Positions 26,961-36,489 of a DNA stretch of 64,000 nucleotides are shown one piece after another. This DNA comes from Salinicola lusitanus. GTDB lineage: Bacteria > Pseudomonadota > Gammaproteobacteria > Pseudomonadales > Halomonadaceae. Below the pieces are notes generated by a model that made no database searches, had not been told where the DNA came from, and saw nothing but the letters and a program-made list of their open reading frames with translations. Each line of letters opens with the position of its first letter. Position 1 is the stretch's first letter. The stretch spans positions 1 to 64,000 of the forward strand of contig NZ_PZJM01000007.1 in the NCBI RefSeq assembly GCF_003206045.1, given 5' to 3'. The translations under genes and the position numbers were made by a program.

Positions 26961-28487
26961 CGCCCGGGTGACGCCATTGGTCCAGCCGAAGCCGTCCTGA
27001 AGCGGATATTCGCCGCCGGTGGCGAAATCCGCACCAGGGTAGAGGATGTATTTTTCCACCAGCTTGCTTTCGCGGCGGTAGAGCTCCTCGACCAGGGCCA
27101 ACCAGCGGTCGGCGATGGTGTCGGCGAGTTCGGTGAAGCCATAACGTCGCAGTCCCTCGATCGCCATCCACTGCAGCGGTGCCCAGCCATTGGGATGATC
27201 CCACTGCTGCTGGCTATCGGTGATCTCCGTGGTGGCAAGACCGCCCGGCGTCACGAGTCGGTTGGCGATGATGTTGGCGACACGTTCGGCCTGGGCGTCG
27301 GAGGCCGCGCCGACGAACAGCGGAGCGACGCAGGCGGCCGTCAGGTGAACGCTGCTCTGGCCGCGCACGAAGTCGTAGTCGTAATACGCGCCTCGGGTAT
27401 CGCTCCAGAGATACTTGTCCATTGCCGCTTGCCGGCGCAGCGAGCGGCGGCGGAAATCTCCGGCCTTGGCGTCGTCACCCGTGGCGGTATGGAGGCGACA
27501 CAGTGTCTGCTCGAGATGGAAGAGCAGCGCGTTGAGTTCCGGCGTGATGAAATGAGTCGTGCGAATGGTGCTGAGATCCGTCACATCCTCCAGCCATCGC
27601 CCGCTGAAATCCCATCCGCTCTCTGCGCCGGCGCGAAGATCCCGGAACAGCGCCTCCGCGGGGCGGGCAGCGCGCTGGGATATCTCGATGTCCTCCCGGA
27701 ACGACTCTTCACGGGGCGTGGCGCGATCGTCCCAGTGCCGATTCAGCCGGTTTTCCTCGTCGAGGCGCACGCAACGTCGATGGCTCTCCCCGGGGGCCAG
27801 CGTCTTCTCTCCATCCATCCAGAAAGCGTACTCCCGCTCCAGTTGGGGTAGATAGTCGACCGCCTTGCGCAGACCCTGGCGCTCGGTCAGTTCGACCATC
27901 ATCGAGAACAGCGGTAGTTGGGACCGGCTGAGATAGTAGGTGCGGTTGCCATTGGGCATATGGCCGTAGCGCATGATCAGATCGGCGCAGTTATCGGTGA
28001 CCGCGCACATCAGGTGGTTCTCGCCGCTGGCGGCGAGCCCCAGCATGGTGAAGTACGAGTCCCAGTAGTAGTACTCGCGAAACCGCCCGCCGGGCACCAC
28101 ATAGTCGTGGCACAGGGCGAGCAACGAGGACCAGCGCGGATGCTGACGCGAATTGCGGGTCAGCACCGGCCACAGGTTGTCGATATGTTCGATCAGGTCG
28201 TGCTCGGGGCGGGCTTCGTAGCCCCTGCCCGGAACCATGTCGCTGTAGAAGTGATCGGAGACGAAGACGGCGAGATCGAATCCCACCTGCCGTCGCTGCT
28301 GTTCGTAGGCCTCCATGATCTCCTCGGGCGGCTGTCTCGGAATCGAGTCGGCGAAGGTCTTGGAGTCCTCGAAGATATGCGCCAGCGCGACCGCCTCGAA
28401 CAGCTCGCCGAAGCGGTCGTGGGGGGTGATCGCCGCTTCGTCGATCGAGCAGGCGCTCCCGGATGACACCTGAAAGCTGTCGAGCAT
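26931..28487 (-). CDS. treF: Trehalase, GH37, cytoplasmic type
   Basis: This 518-residue enzyme hydrolyses trehalose to two glucose. Both GH37 signatures are present: [15 protein letters not shown] and [14 protein letters not shown]. The catalytic Asp lies in [10 protein letters not shown] (Asp293) and the Glu in LVEKYIL (Glu478); their 184-residue spacing equals the one I recall for E. coli trehalase. There is no signal peptide, so it acts in the cytoplasm. I chose ATG 28487 ([10 protein letters not shown]) because GCAGGGA precedes it; in-frame ATGs at 28529 and 28550 have poor ribosome sites. It is downstream of the SDR and convergent with glgB, overlapping by 30 nt. Confidence 0.93.
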   Translation of the reverse strand: MLDSFQVSSGSACSIDEAAITPHDRFGELFEAVALAHIFEDSKTFADSIPRQPPEEIMEAYEQQRRQVGFDLAVFVSDHFYSDMVPGRGYEARPEHDLIEHIDNLWPVLTRNSRQHPRWSSLLALCHDYVVPGGRFREYYYWDSYFTMLGLAASGENHLMCAVTDNCADLIMRYGHMPNGNRTYYLSRSQLPLFSMMVELTERQGLRKAVDYLPQLEREYAFWMDGEKTLAPGESHRRCVRLDEENRLNRHWDDRATPREESFREDIEISQRAARPAEALFRDLRAGAESGWDFSGRWLEDVTDLSTIRTTHFITPELNALLFHLEQTLCRLHTATGDDAKAGDFRRRSLRRQAAMDKYLWSDTRGAYYDYDFVRGQSSVHLTAACVAPLFVGAASDAQAERVANIIANRLVTPGGLATTEITDSQQQWDHPNGWAPLQWMAIEGLRRYGFTELADTIADRWLALVEELYRRESKLVEKYILYPGADFATGGEYPLQDGFGWTNGVTRALLAQRAGHQ

Positions 28488-28539
28488 GTCGGTTTCCCTG
28501 CATAACGTGGAGCGTACCGGAGACGACATGGCCCCCTGG

Positions 28540-29304
28540 TTATTCTTCATATTGCCACAGTAGCCCGCCATCCACCGGTAGTGATGCGCCAGTCATGTAG
28601 GCGGCATCGTCGGATGCCAGAAATTCGACCACGCCCGCCACGTCCTCGGGCCTGCCCAGACGGTTGAGCGGAATGTTGCCGAGAAGATGGCGCAGTTTCT
28701 CCGGGTCCTCTTCGAGCGCCGAATTCATCGGGGTCTTGATGGCGCCGGGCGCCACACTGTTGACGGTGATGCCCAACGGCGCCAGTTCGATGGCCAGGTT
28801 GCGGGTCAGCATGCGCATGCCGCCCTTGCTCATGCAGTAGCTGGTGAAGCCTGGGAAGGGTAGGTCCTCGTGAACCGAACTCATGTTGATCACGCGGCCG
28901 CCACGGCCTTCGTCGCGCAGATGGCGGACGAAGGCCTGGGTAGTGAAGAAGACGCCCTTGAGATTGGTGCGCATGACGTTGTCGTAGTCGGCTTCATCGA
29001 CGTCAAGGAAGGGGGAATCTATCTCGAGGCCGGCATTGTTGACGAGAATGTCCAGGCGGCCCAGCGCCTCGACGCTCTCCGCGATCAAGCGGCGATTGGT
29101 ATCGATATCGCCGATGTCTCCGGTCACGATCGCAGCCCGACGGCCATGGGCGCGGACACTGCGTGCGGTCTCCTCGGCGCGCTCCGAGGGCCGGCTACCG
29201 CTGACGACGACATCGGCGCCGGCCTGGGCGAGACGCTCGGCAATGGCGCGACCAATGCCCTGGGTGCTGCCGGTCACCAGGGCGACTTTACCTGAAAGGC
29301 GCAT
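28540..29304 (-). CDS. Short-chain dehydrogenase, glucose 1-dehydrogenase-like
   Basis: This 254-residue Rossmann-fold oxidoreductase has the cofactor motif TGSTQGIG (residues 11-18), NNAG, and the catalytic Ser in NMSSVHE with Tyr-x3-Lys in SYCMSKGG. The strings INMSSVHE and APGAIKTPMN are those of Bacillus-type glucose 1-dehydrogenases. It probably precedes trehalase in one transcript, with a 52-bp gap. Glucose released by trehalase could be oxidised to glucono-lactone, an inference supported by the lactonase at 5464-6420. The start at 29304 has AAGGAGA upstream; the frame remains open to 30096 without homology. Confidence 0.85.
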   Translation of the reverse strand: MRLSGKVALVTGSTQGIGRAIAERLAQAGADVVVSGSRPSERAEETARSVRAHGRRAAIVTGDIGDIDTNRRLIAESVEALGRLDILVNNAGLEIDSPFLDVDEADYDNVMRTNLKGVFFTTQAFVRHLRDEGRGGRVINMSSVHEDLPFPGFTSYCMSKGGMRMLTRNLAIELAPLGITVNSVAPGAIKTPMNSALEEDPEKLRHLLGNIPLNRLGRPEDVAGVVEFLASDDAAYMTGASLPVDGGLLWQYEE

Positions 29305-29568
29305 CTGTCTCTCCTTGCGTGATTTCGCTGGCCCTGCGTGAGCGCCCGAGCGAGGTATGGGAAATGATGATGGAGTCGATGACGGCGGCGGCTGGGGTCG
29401 GTCAGACCTCCGTGCCGAGCGCGCCCGTGAGGCAACGTCTCCATTGAAGATAGAGCAGCTTCGACCTTTGGACCAAAGAGTCGAAGCGTTGTTCTGGCCT
29501 CGCGTGGATAGCATGATGTCTGGCGACAAGCCCTCGAAGGCTCGATATTGATGCGGACAGGAGTCAAC
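29305..29568. other. Divergent intergenic region, SDR/trehalase versus MscS gene
   Basis: This 264-bp gap between divergent genes must hold promoters for both directions. I found no strong palindrome, terminator or small gene in it. A reading frame running through it on the plus strand (29357-29551) has no recognisable character. Confidence 0.5.
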
Positions 29569-31797
29569 GTGACGGGATTGAGAAAGCTGGGATGGATCTT
29601 GGGGCTGGTCCTGACACTGCTGGTCAGCCTGCCGGCATCGGCGCAGTCCTTGACCTCGCTGATGGGCGGCAAGCAGAGCAGCGGTACTCAGTCGGCGCCC
29701 GCCCCCACCCCGCAGGAACTGAGTAGCTCGCTCGATCAGATCATCACCACGCTCGAGAACAGCGACCAGCGCCAGTCGCTGCTGGAGCAACTCAAGCAGC
29801 TGCGTGATGCTACGGCGGCGGATGCCAGGCAGGAGGGGAGGTCGGAGGGATTGCTGGGCGCCCTCGCTCAGTCGTTCTCTTCCCTGGAAACCGACGGACT
29901 CGACAATCCGATCCGCTACTGGTCGACCCGCGCCGACCAGGCCGGAGACGATCTCTCGACGCTGGTCAGCGAACAACGGCATTGGCCTAGAGTCTTTTTC
30001 GAACTGGCTTGGGTCACCGCACTCTGGGTCGGGGTGACGTTGCTCGTGGCAACGCTCTGGCGTTGGGGTGTCCGCCAATTGGGGCTGACGTGGCATTTAC
30101 CGGCGGAGCCGACGACCTGGACGCTCGTTCGCCATATCGTGCGGCGCGTGGTGCCTCTGGCAATCGGCTTCGTTGCCGCGCTGGTGACCGTACATCAGGT
30201 CACGACCGGCACGGTGGGCCTGACATTGGCCATGGTCGCGGCGTACGCCACGCTTTGCGGCGCGGTCTTCTCGGCGATCTGTGAAATCGTGTTCTCGCTT
30301 TTCGGCAGCGGACACCGTCACACCGCGCTGCGCATCCTGCGGCGGCGCGGAGCCCGCTGGCTGTTTGTGCTGGGGGCGCTGGTCGCGCTGGGCGATGCGG
30401 CCAATGCCGAGGCGATGGTCAAGCCGCTGGGCGCAGGGGTCACGACCTTCCTGTCGCTGATCGCCAATGTGTTGGCGGCATCGCTGCTGGGCGCTTTCGT
30501 TCTGGTGTTCCGGCGACCCATACGACATTTGATTCGCAACCGCCCCTATTCTCAACGTCAGCAGCGTCGCGCGACCACCGAACTGATCCGGGCGTTCAGC
30601 CGGATCTGGCACATCCCCATTCTGGTCATGGTGGCGGTATCGCTGATCGCGATGATCATGTCGGCAGAGGATTCGCGCAGTGCGTTCTTCCGGGCGGTGG
30701 TGACGGCTGGGCTCATGATAGCGACCCTGGTGGTTACCGGCCTGATACATCGGCGAGGCGCCAACGTTCGCGAGAACCCCTCCTCGGAATACTCAGCACG
30801 CCTGGCGCGCTTCGGCTTCACCCTGGCCCATCTGGCCAGTTGGATGGTATTCGCCGAGCTGGCGATGCGGGTCTGGGGCTCGTCGCTATGGGCGGTGGGC
30901 GCTTCCGCCGGCATCGGGCAGCAAATCGTCAAGGGCGTGCTCGGGCTGGGCGCGACATTCCTGTTGGCTTGGCTGGTATGGATTCTGGCGGATACCGCGA
31001 TCAAGCATGCGCTACTGCGCAGTAGCCGTCGCCACGGCCGGCGGGTCAACGCCAGCGCCCGCGCCCAGACCATCACGCCGTTGCTGCGCAACACCGTGTT
31101 CGTGACCATCGCCGTGATCGCATTGATCATCGCGCTGGCCAATCTGGGCGTGAACGTGACGCCGCTGCTGGCGGGTGCCGGTGTCATTGGCCTGGCGGTC
31201 GGCTTCGGTGCGCAGACGCTGGTCCAGGATCTGATCACCGGCCTGTTCATCCTGATCGAGGACTCACTGGCGATCGACGATTTCGTCAATCTGGGAACGC
31301 ACAGCGGCACGGTGGAGGCGTTGAGCATTCGCACCGTCAAGCTGCGAGATCTCGACGGCATCGTGCACATCATCCCGTTCAGTCAGATCCAGGGGATCCA
31401 GAACTACTCCCGCGAGTTCGGCATTGCCCTGCTGCGGATTCGGATCGCCCATCACATGAAGATCGACGACGCGATCGAGATCGTGCGCGAGATAGCCGAC
31501 GATCTGCGCAGCGACCCGATGATGCGCCACCACATCTGGTCGGCACTGGAGGTTCAGGGCATCGAGAGCTTCGATGCCGGGGCGGCGATTCTGCGCGTGC
31601 GGATGCGTACCGCGCCGATCATGCAGTGGGACGTGGCCCGCGCCTTCAACCTGCGTCTGAAGCAGCGCTTCGACCAGGATGGGTTGGACCTGGCAATGCC
31701 GCGAATGAGTGTGGTGATGGAGCAGACGCCGGTGCCTGCCCGCGGCGAGACAACCCGTGAGTCGGTAACGGCCCCCGGCGAGCCGGACGCCCAGTAG
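29569..31797 (+). CDS. MscS-family mechanosensitive channel, large YbiO-like type
   Basis: This ~742-residue inner-membrane channel is probably an emergency release valve on osmotic downshock. A signal peptide (LGWILGLVLTLLVSLPASA) is followed by a periplasmic helical region, then many membrane spans. The MscS pore and beta domain (LLAGAGVIGLAVGFGAQTLV, DDFVNLGTHSGTVEALSIRT, IIPFSQIQGIQNYS) lies near residues 530-640. I prefer the GTG at 29569, which has AGGAG six bases upstream; the ATG at 29551 lies at that ribosome site's 5' side. The trailing ~20 residues are polar. It stands alone. Confidence 0.88.
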   Translation: MTGLRKLGWILGLVLTLLVSLPASAQSLTSLMGGKQSSGTQSAPAPTPQELSSSLDQIITTLENSDQRQSLLEQLKQLRDATAADARQEGRSEGLLGALAQSFSSLETDGLDNPIRYWSTRADQAGDDLSTLVSEQRHWPRVFFELAWVTALWVGVTLLVATLWRWGVRQLGLTWHLPAEPTTWTLVRHIVRRVVPLAIGFVAALVTVHQVTTGTVGLTLAMVAAYATLCGAVFSAICEIVFSLFGSGHRHTALRILRRRGARWLFVLGALVALGDAANAEAMVKPLGAGVTTFLSLIANVLAASLLGAFVLVFRRPIRHLIRNRPYSQRQQRRATTELIRAFSRIWHIPILVMVAVSLIAMIMSAEDSRSAFFRAVVTAGLMIATLVVTGLIHRRGANVRENPSSEYSARLARFGFTLAHLASWMVFAELAMRVWGSSLWAVGASAGIGQQIVKGVLGLGATFLLAWLVWILADTAIKHALLRSSRRHGRRVNASARAQTITPLLRNTVFVTIAVIALIIALANLGVNVTPLLAGAGVIGLAVGFGAQTLVQDLITGLFILIEDSLAIDDFVNLGTHSGTVEALSIRTVKLRDLDGIVHIIPFSQIQGIQNYSREFGIALLRIRIAHHMKIDDAIEIVREIADDLRSDPMMRHHIWSALEVQGIESFDAGAAILRVRMRTAPIMQWDVARAFNLRLKQRFDQDGLDLAMPRMSVVMEQTPVPARGETTRESVTAPGEPDAQ

Positions 31798-31921
31798 AGT
31801 CGAGATACCGTGGGCTTCCCCGGAGGGTGAGATACAGTCGCGCATCTGGCGGCCGATAACGCTTCTAATGAACAATATCATGTGACCAACAACAACAAGA
31901 ATACGGACCAGGAGCGTTACG

Positions 31922-34900
31922 ATGAGCGAATCGGTGGCGGCGGTCGATGCGCTGTGGGTCACCCTTGGCGCCATACTGGTATTCATGATGCAGGCCGGAT
32001 TCCTTTGCCTGGAAGCCGGCGTCACGCGCAGCAAGAATGCCATCAACGTGGCGATGAAGAACGTCTGCGATTTCGCGGTGGCGATGCTGGTGTTCTGGTG
32101 TGTCGGTTTCGGCGTCATGTTCGGCAGCAGCCAGAGCGGCTGGTTCGGTACGACGTTCTTCTTCCCCGAGTTCGAGGGCACCTTCTGGCTGGCGCTCTAC
32201 TTTCTCTTCCAGGTCATGTTCTGCGCCACGGCGGCAACCATCGTCTCCGGTGCGGTCGCGGAGCGCATGCCGTTCCAGTCCTATCTGATCATCACCCTGA
32301 TCGTCAGTGGCCTGATCTACCCGGTCTTCGGCCATTGGGCCTGGGGCGGTGGTTACACCGGTGAGCCGGGCTGGCTGGCCGCGCTCGGCTTCATCGATTT
32401 CGCTGGCTCCACCGTGGTCCACAGCGTTGGCGGTTGGGTGGCGCTGGCCGCCGTATTGCGGATCGGGCCAAGACGTGGGCGCTTCGTCTCCGGGCAAGCC
32501 ACCAAGCTGATGCCGGCGGGCGATCTGCCGCTCGCCATGCTGGGCGTGCTGGTGCTGTTCATCGGCTGGTTCGGATTCAACGGCGGCAGCACGCTGGCGT
32601 TCGATGCCAGCGTGCCGGGCGTCCTGATCAATACCGTGATCGCGGCCGTCTCCGGCGTCATGTCGGCCTTGCTGCTGGGCTGGAAACTGCGCGGTTTCGC
32701 CGAGGTGCTCTACGCCCTGAACGGTGCGATCGCCGGGTTGGTCGCGATCACTGCCGGCGCTCATGATCTCTCGGTCGATGCGGCGGTGGTGACGGGTGCC
32801 GTGGGCGGAGTGCTGATGGTCCTGGTGAGCGAATGGCTGCTGCGATGGCGTATCGACGATGCCGTCGGCGCCATCCCCGCCCACCTCGCTCCCGGTATCT
32901 GGGGCACGTTGGCCGTGGGGGTGTTTGGCGACGCCGATCGTCTTGGCACTGGCCTGGGTTGGGCCGCGCAGTGCGGCGTGCAGCTCTTGGGCGTGGTGGT
33001 GTGCGGGCTCTGGGCGTTTCTGGTGAGCTGGCTGCTGTTCGGCATGCTGGGGCGGTGGCTGCCGCTGCGAGTCTCGGCCGAGGCCGAGGAGATAGGGCTG
33101 AACATGGCTGAGCACGGCGCCCGTACCGAGCTGTTCGAGTTGCTCGACGCCATGCGCCAGCACGAGGAGCATGGCGAGATCGGCGCGCGGGTCGCGGCCG
33201 ACCCGTTCACCGAGGTCGGCCAGATCGCGGCCAGCTACAACCGGGTGTCGGCGGCGCTGGAGCGGGCGATGACACGCACCCAGGTGATCATGCGCAACCT
33301 GCGCGACGGCATGCTGACCTGGCGAAGCGATGGCGTTCTGACCGCGATCAATCCGGGGGCGGAGGCGCTGTTCGGTGTCAGCGCCGAGGCGGTGATGGGG
33401 ACCTCCGTCGAGGCCTTGATTCGTTGCCGGGTTCCGGCGCCCGGTCAACGTCGCGAGCTGCGTGTCCGCACGGCAGCGGGGACACGCTCTCTGGAAATCC
33501 AGGTCAGCGAGGGAGCGTCCGGCTCGGAAGCGGAATTCGCCGGTATGGTGCGTGATATCACCGAGCGCAAGCGAATCGAGGAGCAACTGAGCCGCGAGCG
33601 GGAGCTCGCCCTGGTGACACTGGCGTCGATCGGTGATGGGGTGATCACCACCGACCACAGCGGTCTGGTCACCTTCCTCAACGCCGAGGCGGAGCGTTTG
33701 ACCGGCTGGACGCTGGAGGCTGCCCGGCAACTGCCGGTGGGCCAGATCTACAGCCTCATCGACGAGGCGTCGAACACCCAGGTCGACAATACCGCCCGCC
33801 AGGTGCTCGCCAGCGGCAAGGCGATCGCCAGTCTCGAGACGCGCCTGCTGGTCGCGCGCGACGGCAGTCGCTGGCCGGTGCAGGACTCCGCCGCCCCGAT
33901 TCGCAGTCGCGGCGGCTATACGGTGGGAGCGGTCGTCGTCTTCCAGGACAAGACGCTGACCCGTGAACTGACCCGTAAGCTCAACCATCAGGCCAGCCAC
34001 GATGCGCTGACCGGGCTGGTCAATCGGCGTGAATTCGAGCAACGACTGCAGGCGGCGCTGCTCGATGCGCTAGGTTTCCATGTGCTCTGCTATCTGGATC
34101 TCGATCAATTCAAGATCGTCAACGATACCTGTGGCCACGGGGCGGGAGACGAGCTGCTGCGCCAGCTATCGATGCTGCTTCGCGCCCGGGTTCGGGATAC
34201 GGACCTGCTGGCGCGACTGGGCGGCGACGAATTCGGCATCGTGTTCTTCGAGTGCGATCTGGACGATGCGCTACGGGTCGCCGAGGGTATTCGTGAGACG
34301 ATCGACGATTTCCGTTTCAGCTGGGAAGGGCGGACGTTCTCGCTGGGCGCCAGCATCGGCCTGGTTGCGCTGGACGTGGGCCGCTCGGTCGTTCTGAGCG
34401 ACGCGCTGAGTAGCGCCGATGCCGCCTGCTATGCCGCCAAGGAGGCGGGACGCAATCGCGTTCATGTCTACCAGCCGGACGACCGTCAGCTGCTCGATCG
34501 TCATGGCGAATTGCAGTGGGTGCCGCGCCTGCAGGCGGCGCTGGACCAGGATCGCCTCCGGCTTTACGCACAATCGATCGCCTCGGTGGCCAATCCCGGC
34601 GACATCCATCATCACGAGATTCTGGTACGGCTGGAGGAGAACGGCAGACTGTATGCGCCGGGTAGTTTCATGCCCTCGGCGGAGCGCTACAACCTGATTG
34701 TGCGGATCGATCGCTGGGTGGTGCGCAACACGTTGGCGTGGCTGTCGGATCGGTATCGTCACAAGGCGCGCGCTGGTATCGACACCTGGTCGATGAACCT
34801 GTCCGGCGCATCGCTCTCCGACGAACGCTTCTGCGAGGAGCTGGCGGTGTGGGTGCAGCAGGCGGCACTGCCGGCCGGTACGCTCTGCTTCGAGATTACC

Positions 34901-35281
34901 GAAAGTGCGGCGATCTCCCAGCTATCCACGGTGACACGGTTGATCCATCGTCTCAAGCAGTGGGGCTGTCGGTTCGCACTGGACGATTTCGGCGCTGGCC
35001 TCTCCTCGTTCGCCTATCTGAAACAGCTGCCGGTGGATTACCTGAAGATCGATGGTGCCTTCATCAAGGATATCGATACCGACCCCATCAATCGGGCCAT
35101 GGTGGAAGCGATCAACACGGTGGGACATACCGTGGGGCTGAAGACGATCGCCGAATTCGTCGAAACGCCCGAGATCATGGCGCAGTTGTCGCAGCTAGGC
35201 GTCGACTTCGCCCAGGGCTACCTGATCGATCGTCCGCAGCCGCTGGAGAACCTGTCCGATGTGAGAGTCATGCCGCGCTAG
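31922..35281 (+). CDS. Ammonium transporter fused to PAS-PAS-GGDEF-EAL
   Basis: This is a 1119-residue fusion. Residues 1-400 are an Amt/Rh channel with pore features kept: twin histidines His167 (STVVHSVGG) and His321 (IPAHLAPGIWG), FCATAATIVSGAVAERM and GWFGFNGGS. The conserved Amt tail GLNMAEHG leads into a HAMP-like linker (EVGQIAASYNRVSAALE) and two PAS domains (about 455-545 and 565-685). A GGDEF domain follows with the intact motif at 767-771, then an EAL domain whose signature reads EILVR (899-903) and which keeps NLSG, EITES, DDFGAG, KIDGAF and QGY. It probably couples ammonium passage to c-di-GMP. No glnK/PII gene is adjacent. Confidence 0.93.
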   Translation: MSESVAAVDALWVTLGAILVFMMQAGFLCLEAGVTRSKNAINVAMKNVCDFAVAMLVFWCVGFGVMFGSSQSGWFGTTFFFPEFEGTFWLALYFLFQVMFCATAATIVSGAVAERMPFQSYLIITLIVSGLIYPVFGHWAWGGGYTGEPGWLAALGFIDFAGSTVVHSVGGWVALAAVLRIGPRRGRFVSGQATKLMPAGDLPLAMLGVLVLFIGWFGFNGGSTLAFDASVPGVLINTVIAAVSGVMSALLLGWKLRGFAEVLYALNGAIAGLVAITAGAHDLSVDAAVVTGAVGGVLMVLVSEWLLRWRIDDAVGAIPAHLAPGIWGTLAVGVFGDADRLGTGLGWAAQCGVQLLGVVVCGLWAFLVSWLLFGMLGRWLPLRVSAEAEEIGLNMAEHGARTELFELLDAMRQHEEHGEIGARVAADPFTEVGQIAASYNRVSAALERAMTRTQVIMRNLRDGMLTWRSDGVLTAINPGAEALFGVSAEAVMGTSVEALIRCRVPAPGQRRELRVRTAAGTRSLEIQVSEGASGSEAEFAGMVRDITERKRIEEQLSRERELALVTLASIGDGVITTDHSGLVTFLNAEAERLTGWTLEAARQLPVGQIYSLIDEASNTQVDNTARQVLASGKAIASLETRLLVARDGSRWPVQDSAAPIRSRGGYTVGAVVVFQDKTLTRELTRKLNHQASHDALTGLVNRREFEQRLQAALLDALGFHVLCYLDLDQFKIVNDTCGHGAGDELLRQLSMLLRARVRDTDLLARLGGDEFGIVFFECDLDDALRVAEGIRETIDDFRFSWEGRTFSLGASIGLVALDVGRSVVLSDALSSADAACYAAKEAGRNRVHVYQPDDRQLLDRHGELQWVPRLQAALDQDRLRLYAQSIASVANPGDIHHHEILVRLEENGRLYAPGSFMPSAERYNLIVRIDRWVVRNTLAWLSDRYRHKARAGIDTWSMNLSGASLSDERFCEELAVWVQQAALPAGTLCFEITESAAISQLSTVTRLIHRLKQWGCRFALDDFGAGLSSFAYLKQLPVDYLKIDGAFIKDIDTDPINRAMVEAINTVGHTVGLKTIAEFVETPEIMAQLSQLGVDFAQGYLIDRPQPLENLSDVRVMPR

Positions 35282-35671
35282 ACGTCTCTTCGCTTTTTGG
35301 CAGAAGTCTGGCTCCACGGCAGGTTTTCGGTCGCCGCGATCCCATAGCCATTGGTCTGACCCACCAATCGCTAATGGCTGATCAGCATCCGTTAATTTAT
35401 AATTTGTGTTATTAGGTAACTTTAAAGTATCAATTGATTTTTTGTGCATCGGATTGTAAATTTGCCGGGTAGCCTCGAAGTACGCTGCCGACACAACCGA
35501 TACGAGCAGGGCAGCGCGATCTGAACCAGGCAGGCATGACCAAAAAGTGACGTCGATCGCGCCAGAGCGGCGTCGAAAAACCGGATAGCGGACACCGAAT
35601 CTCACAAGCCTCGAATTCGGGGCATTGCGGTCCAGCCCGGTAGACAACGATTTCGATACGTGGGGTGCGCA
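35282..35671. other. AT-rich intergenic region
   Basis: This 390-bp gap follows the Amt fusion. About 35370-35470 is strikingly AT-rich (for example TTAATTTATAATTTGTG, TAACTTTAAAG and TTGATTTTTTGTG) against the GC-rich surroundings. I see no convincing gene; short minus-strand frames (35430-35672) lack recognisable features. It probably contains the promoter of the 53-residue membrane protein that follows. Confidence 0.45.
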
Positions 35672-35833
35672 ATGAGTCTATTCAGTGTGGGTTGTATTGC
35701 CGTCGGCTTCGTCGCTTTCGGGTTGTTCGTCGCGCTGCGTCTGTGCAGCAGCGACAAGTCCCCGCCCGAGGCGCGAGACCGCCTGCAGGAGCCGAATCCG
35801 TCGCACAAGGCGGGCGCCGGGCACCGCGCCTGA
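35672..35833 (+). CDS. Small single-span membrane protein, 53 residues
   Basis: From ATG 35672 the frame reads MSLFSVGCIAVGFVAFGLFV, then ALRLCSSDKSPPEARDRL, and ends KAGAGHRA. It has one N-terminal hydrophobic helix (about residues 4-23) and a charged, Pro-containing cytoplasmic or periplasmic tail. A perfect terminator follows 27 bp downstream and an AT-rich promoter-like region precedes it, which supports a real small gene. The ribosome site (TGGGGTGCGC) is weak. I recognise no family, so this is a prediction from architecture only. Confidence 0.5.
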   Translation: MSLFSVGCIAVGFVAFGLFVALRLCSSDKSPPEARDRLQEPNPSHKAGAGHRA

Positions 35834-35860
35834 TCGACTATCTGCGGAATGAATGGATGA

Positions 35861-35891
35861 AAACCGGCAGCGTCAGCGCTGCCGGTTTTTT
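35861..35891. terminator. Rho-independent terminator
   Basis: A perfect 12-bp stem (AAACCGGCAGCG / CGCTGCCGGTTT) with loop TCAG is followed by a run of T bases ending at 35891. It ends the small membrane-protein transcript. Because the stem's other side begins with A residues, it may also serve the convergent gene at 35919. Confidence 0.93.
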
Positions 35892-35918
35892 GCATTCTGG
35901 CCCGGGAAATGGAGCGAT

Positions 35919-36308
35919 TCAGGCGCAGGGCGCGATTGGCGCCGTGAGCCCTGACGTTGGGGATCCCGGCGGAACGCCGGCCTCGTTGATCTCCTGGCGA
36001 TGGAAGGCAGGCACGCCGCGAATGAAGGCGCTGGTCAACCAGGCCAGCGGAGCGAGCTCGGCACCGAAGGCGTTGAAGCAGCCCCAGCGCAGGGCAATGA
36101 AGGGCCGCATGAAGATCGGCAGGCGCCGATGGGCACGCAATCCGACGATACGGCGGGTGCGCGTCACCAGCAGATCGACGCGACCGCGCTCTCCCCGAGT
36201 GAGCGCTCGGTAGTCGGCGGTGTCGGTAGCAGAGGGAATCTGCCCCTTGGCCGGGTCGCAAGGCTCCAGCAGCAGTCGGGCCAGTTGCTTGACGCTTTGA
36301 TGTCGCAT
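35919..36308 (-). CDS. Hypothetical protein, 129 residues
   Basis: From ATG 36308 the frame begins MRHQSVKQLARLLLEPCDP and ends GLTAPIAPCA. The central part (RGRVDLLVTRTRRIVGLRAHR ... ALRWGCFNAFGAELAPLAW) is basic to amphipathic. I recognise no family. The frame is open much further upstream (to 36626), but that part is antisense to the cupin gene. GAGAAACGG is a modest ribosome site. It is convergent with the small membrane gene across the terminator and divergent from the cupin. Confidence 0.5.
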   Translation of the reverse strand: MRHQSVKQLARLLLEPCDPAKGQIPSATDTADYRALTRGERGRVDLLVTRTRRIVGLRAHRRLPIFMRPFIALRWGCFNAFGAELAPLAWLTSAFIRGVPAFHRQEINEAGVPPGSPTSGLTAPIAPCA

Positions 36309-36489
36309 CCGTTTCTCAGTGTAAGTTCGTGTAGTCTGATGGCTGATTGTCTCTCCCGAAGGCGCGATTGAAAACCGGAGCAGGCATGGAGAAGCGCTGC
36401 AATTCGCAAGACGATCCGGCTTCGCTGTGGCAAGGTCCCGATCCGATCCTTTTCTTCGTTCAACTCCCTTCCAAGAGAGAGCAGAGTCC

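Noticed and set aside
31865-34042. 725-codon minus-strand frame opposite the Amt fusion
   Set aside because: It has no domain character and lies fully antisense to a gene with clear Amt, PAS and GGDEF motifs.
35195-35672. Minus-strand short frames after the Amt fusion
   Set aside because: They have no ribosome site, no recognisable motifs, and cross the AT-rich island; a 53-codon plus-strand gene with its own terminator explains the locus better.
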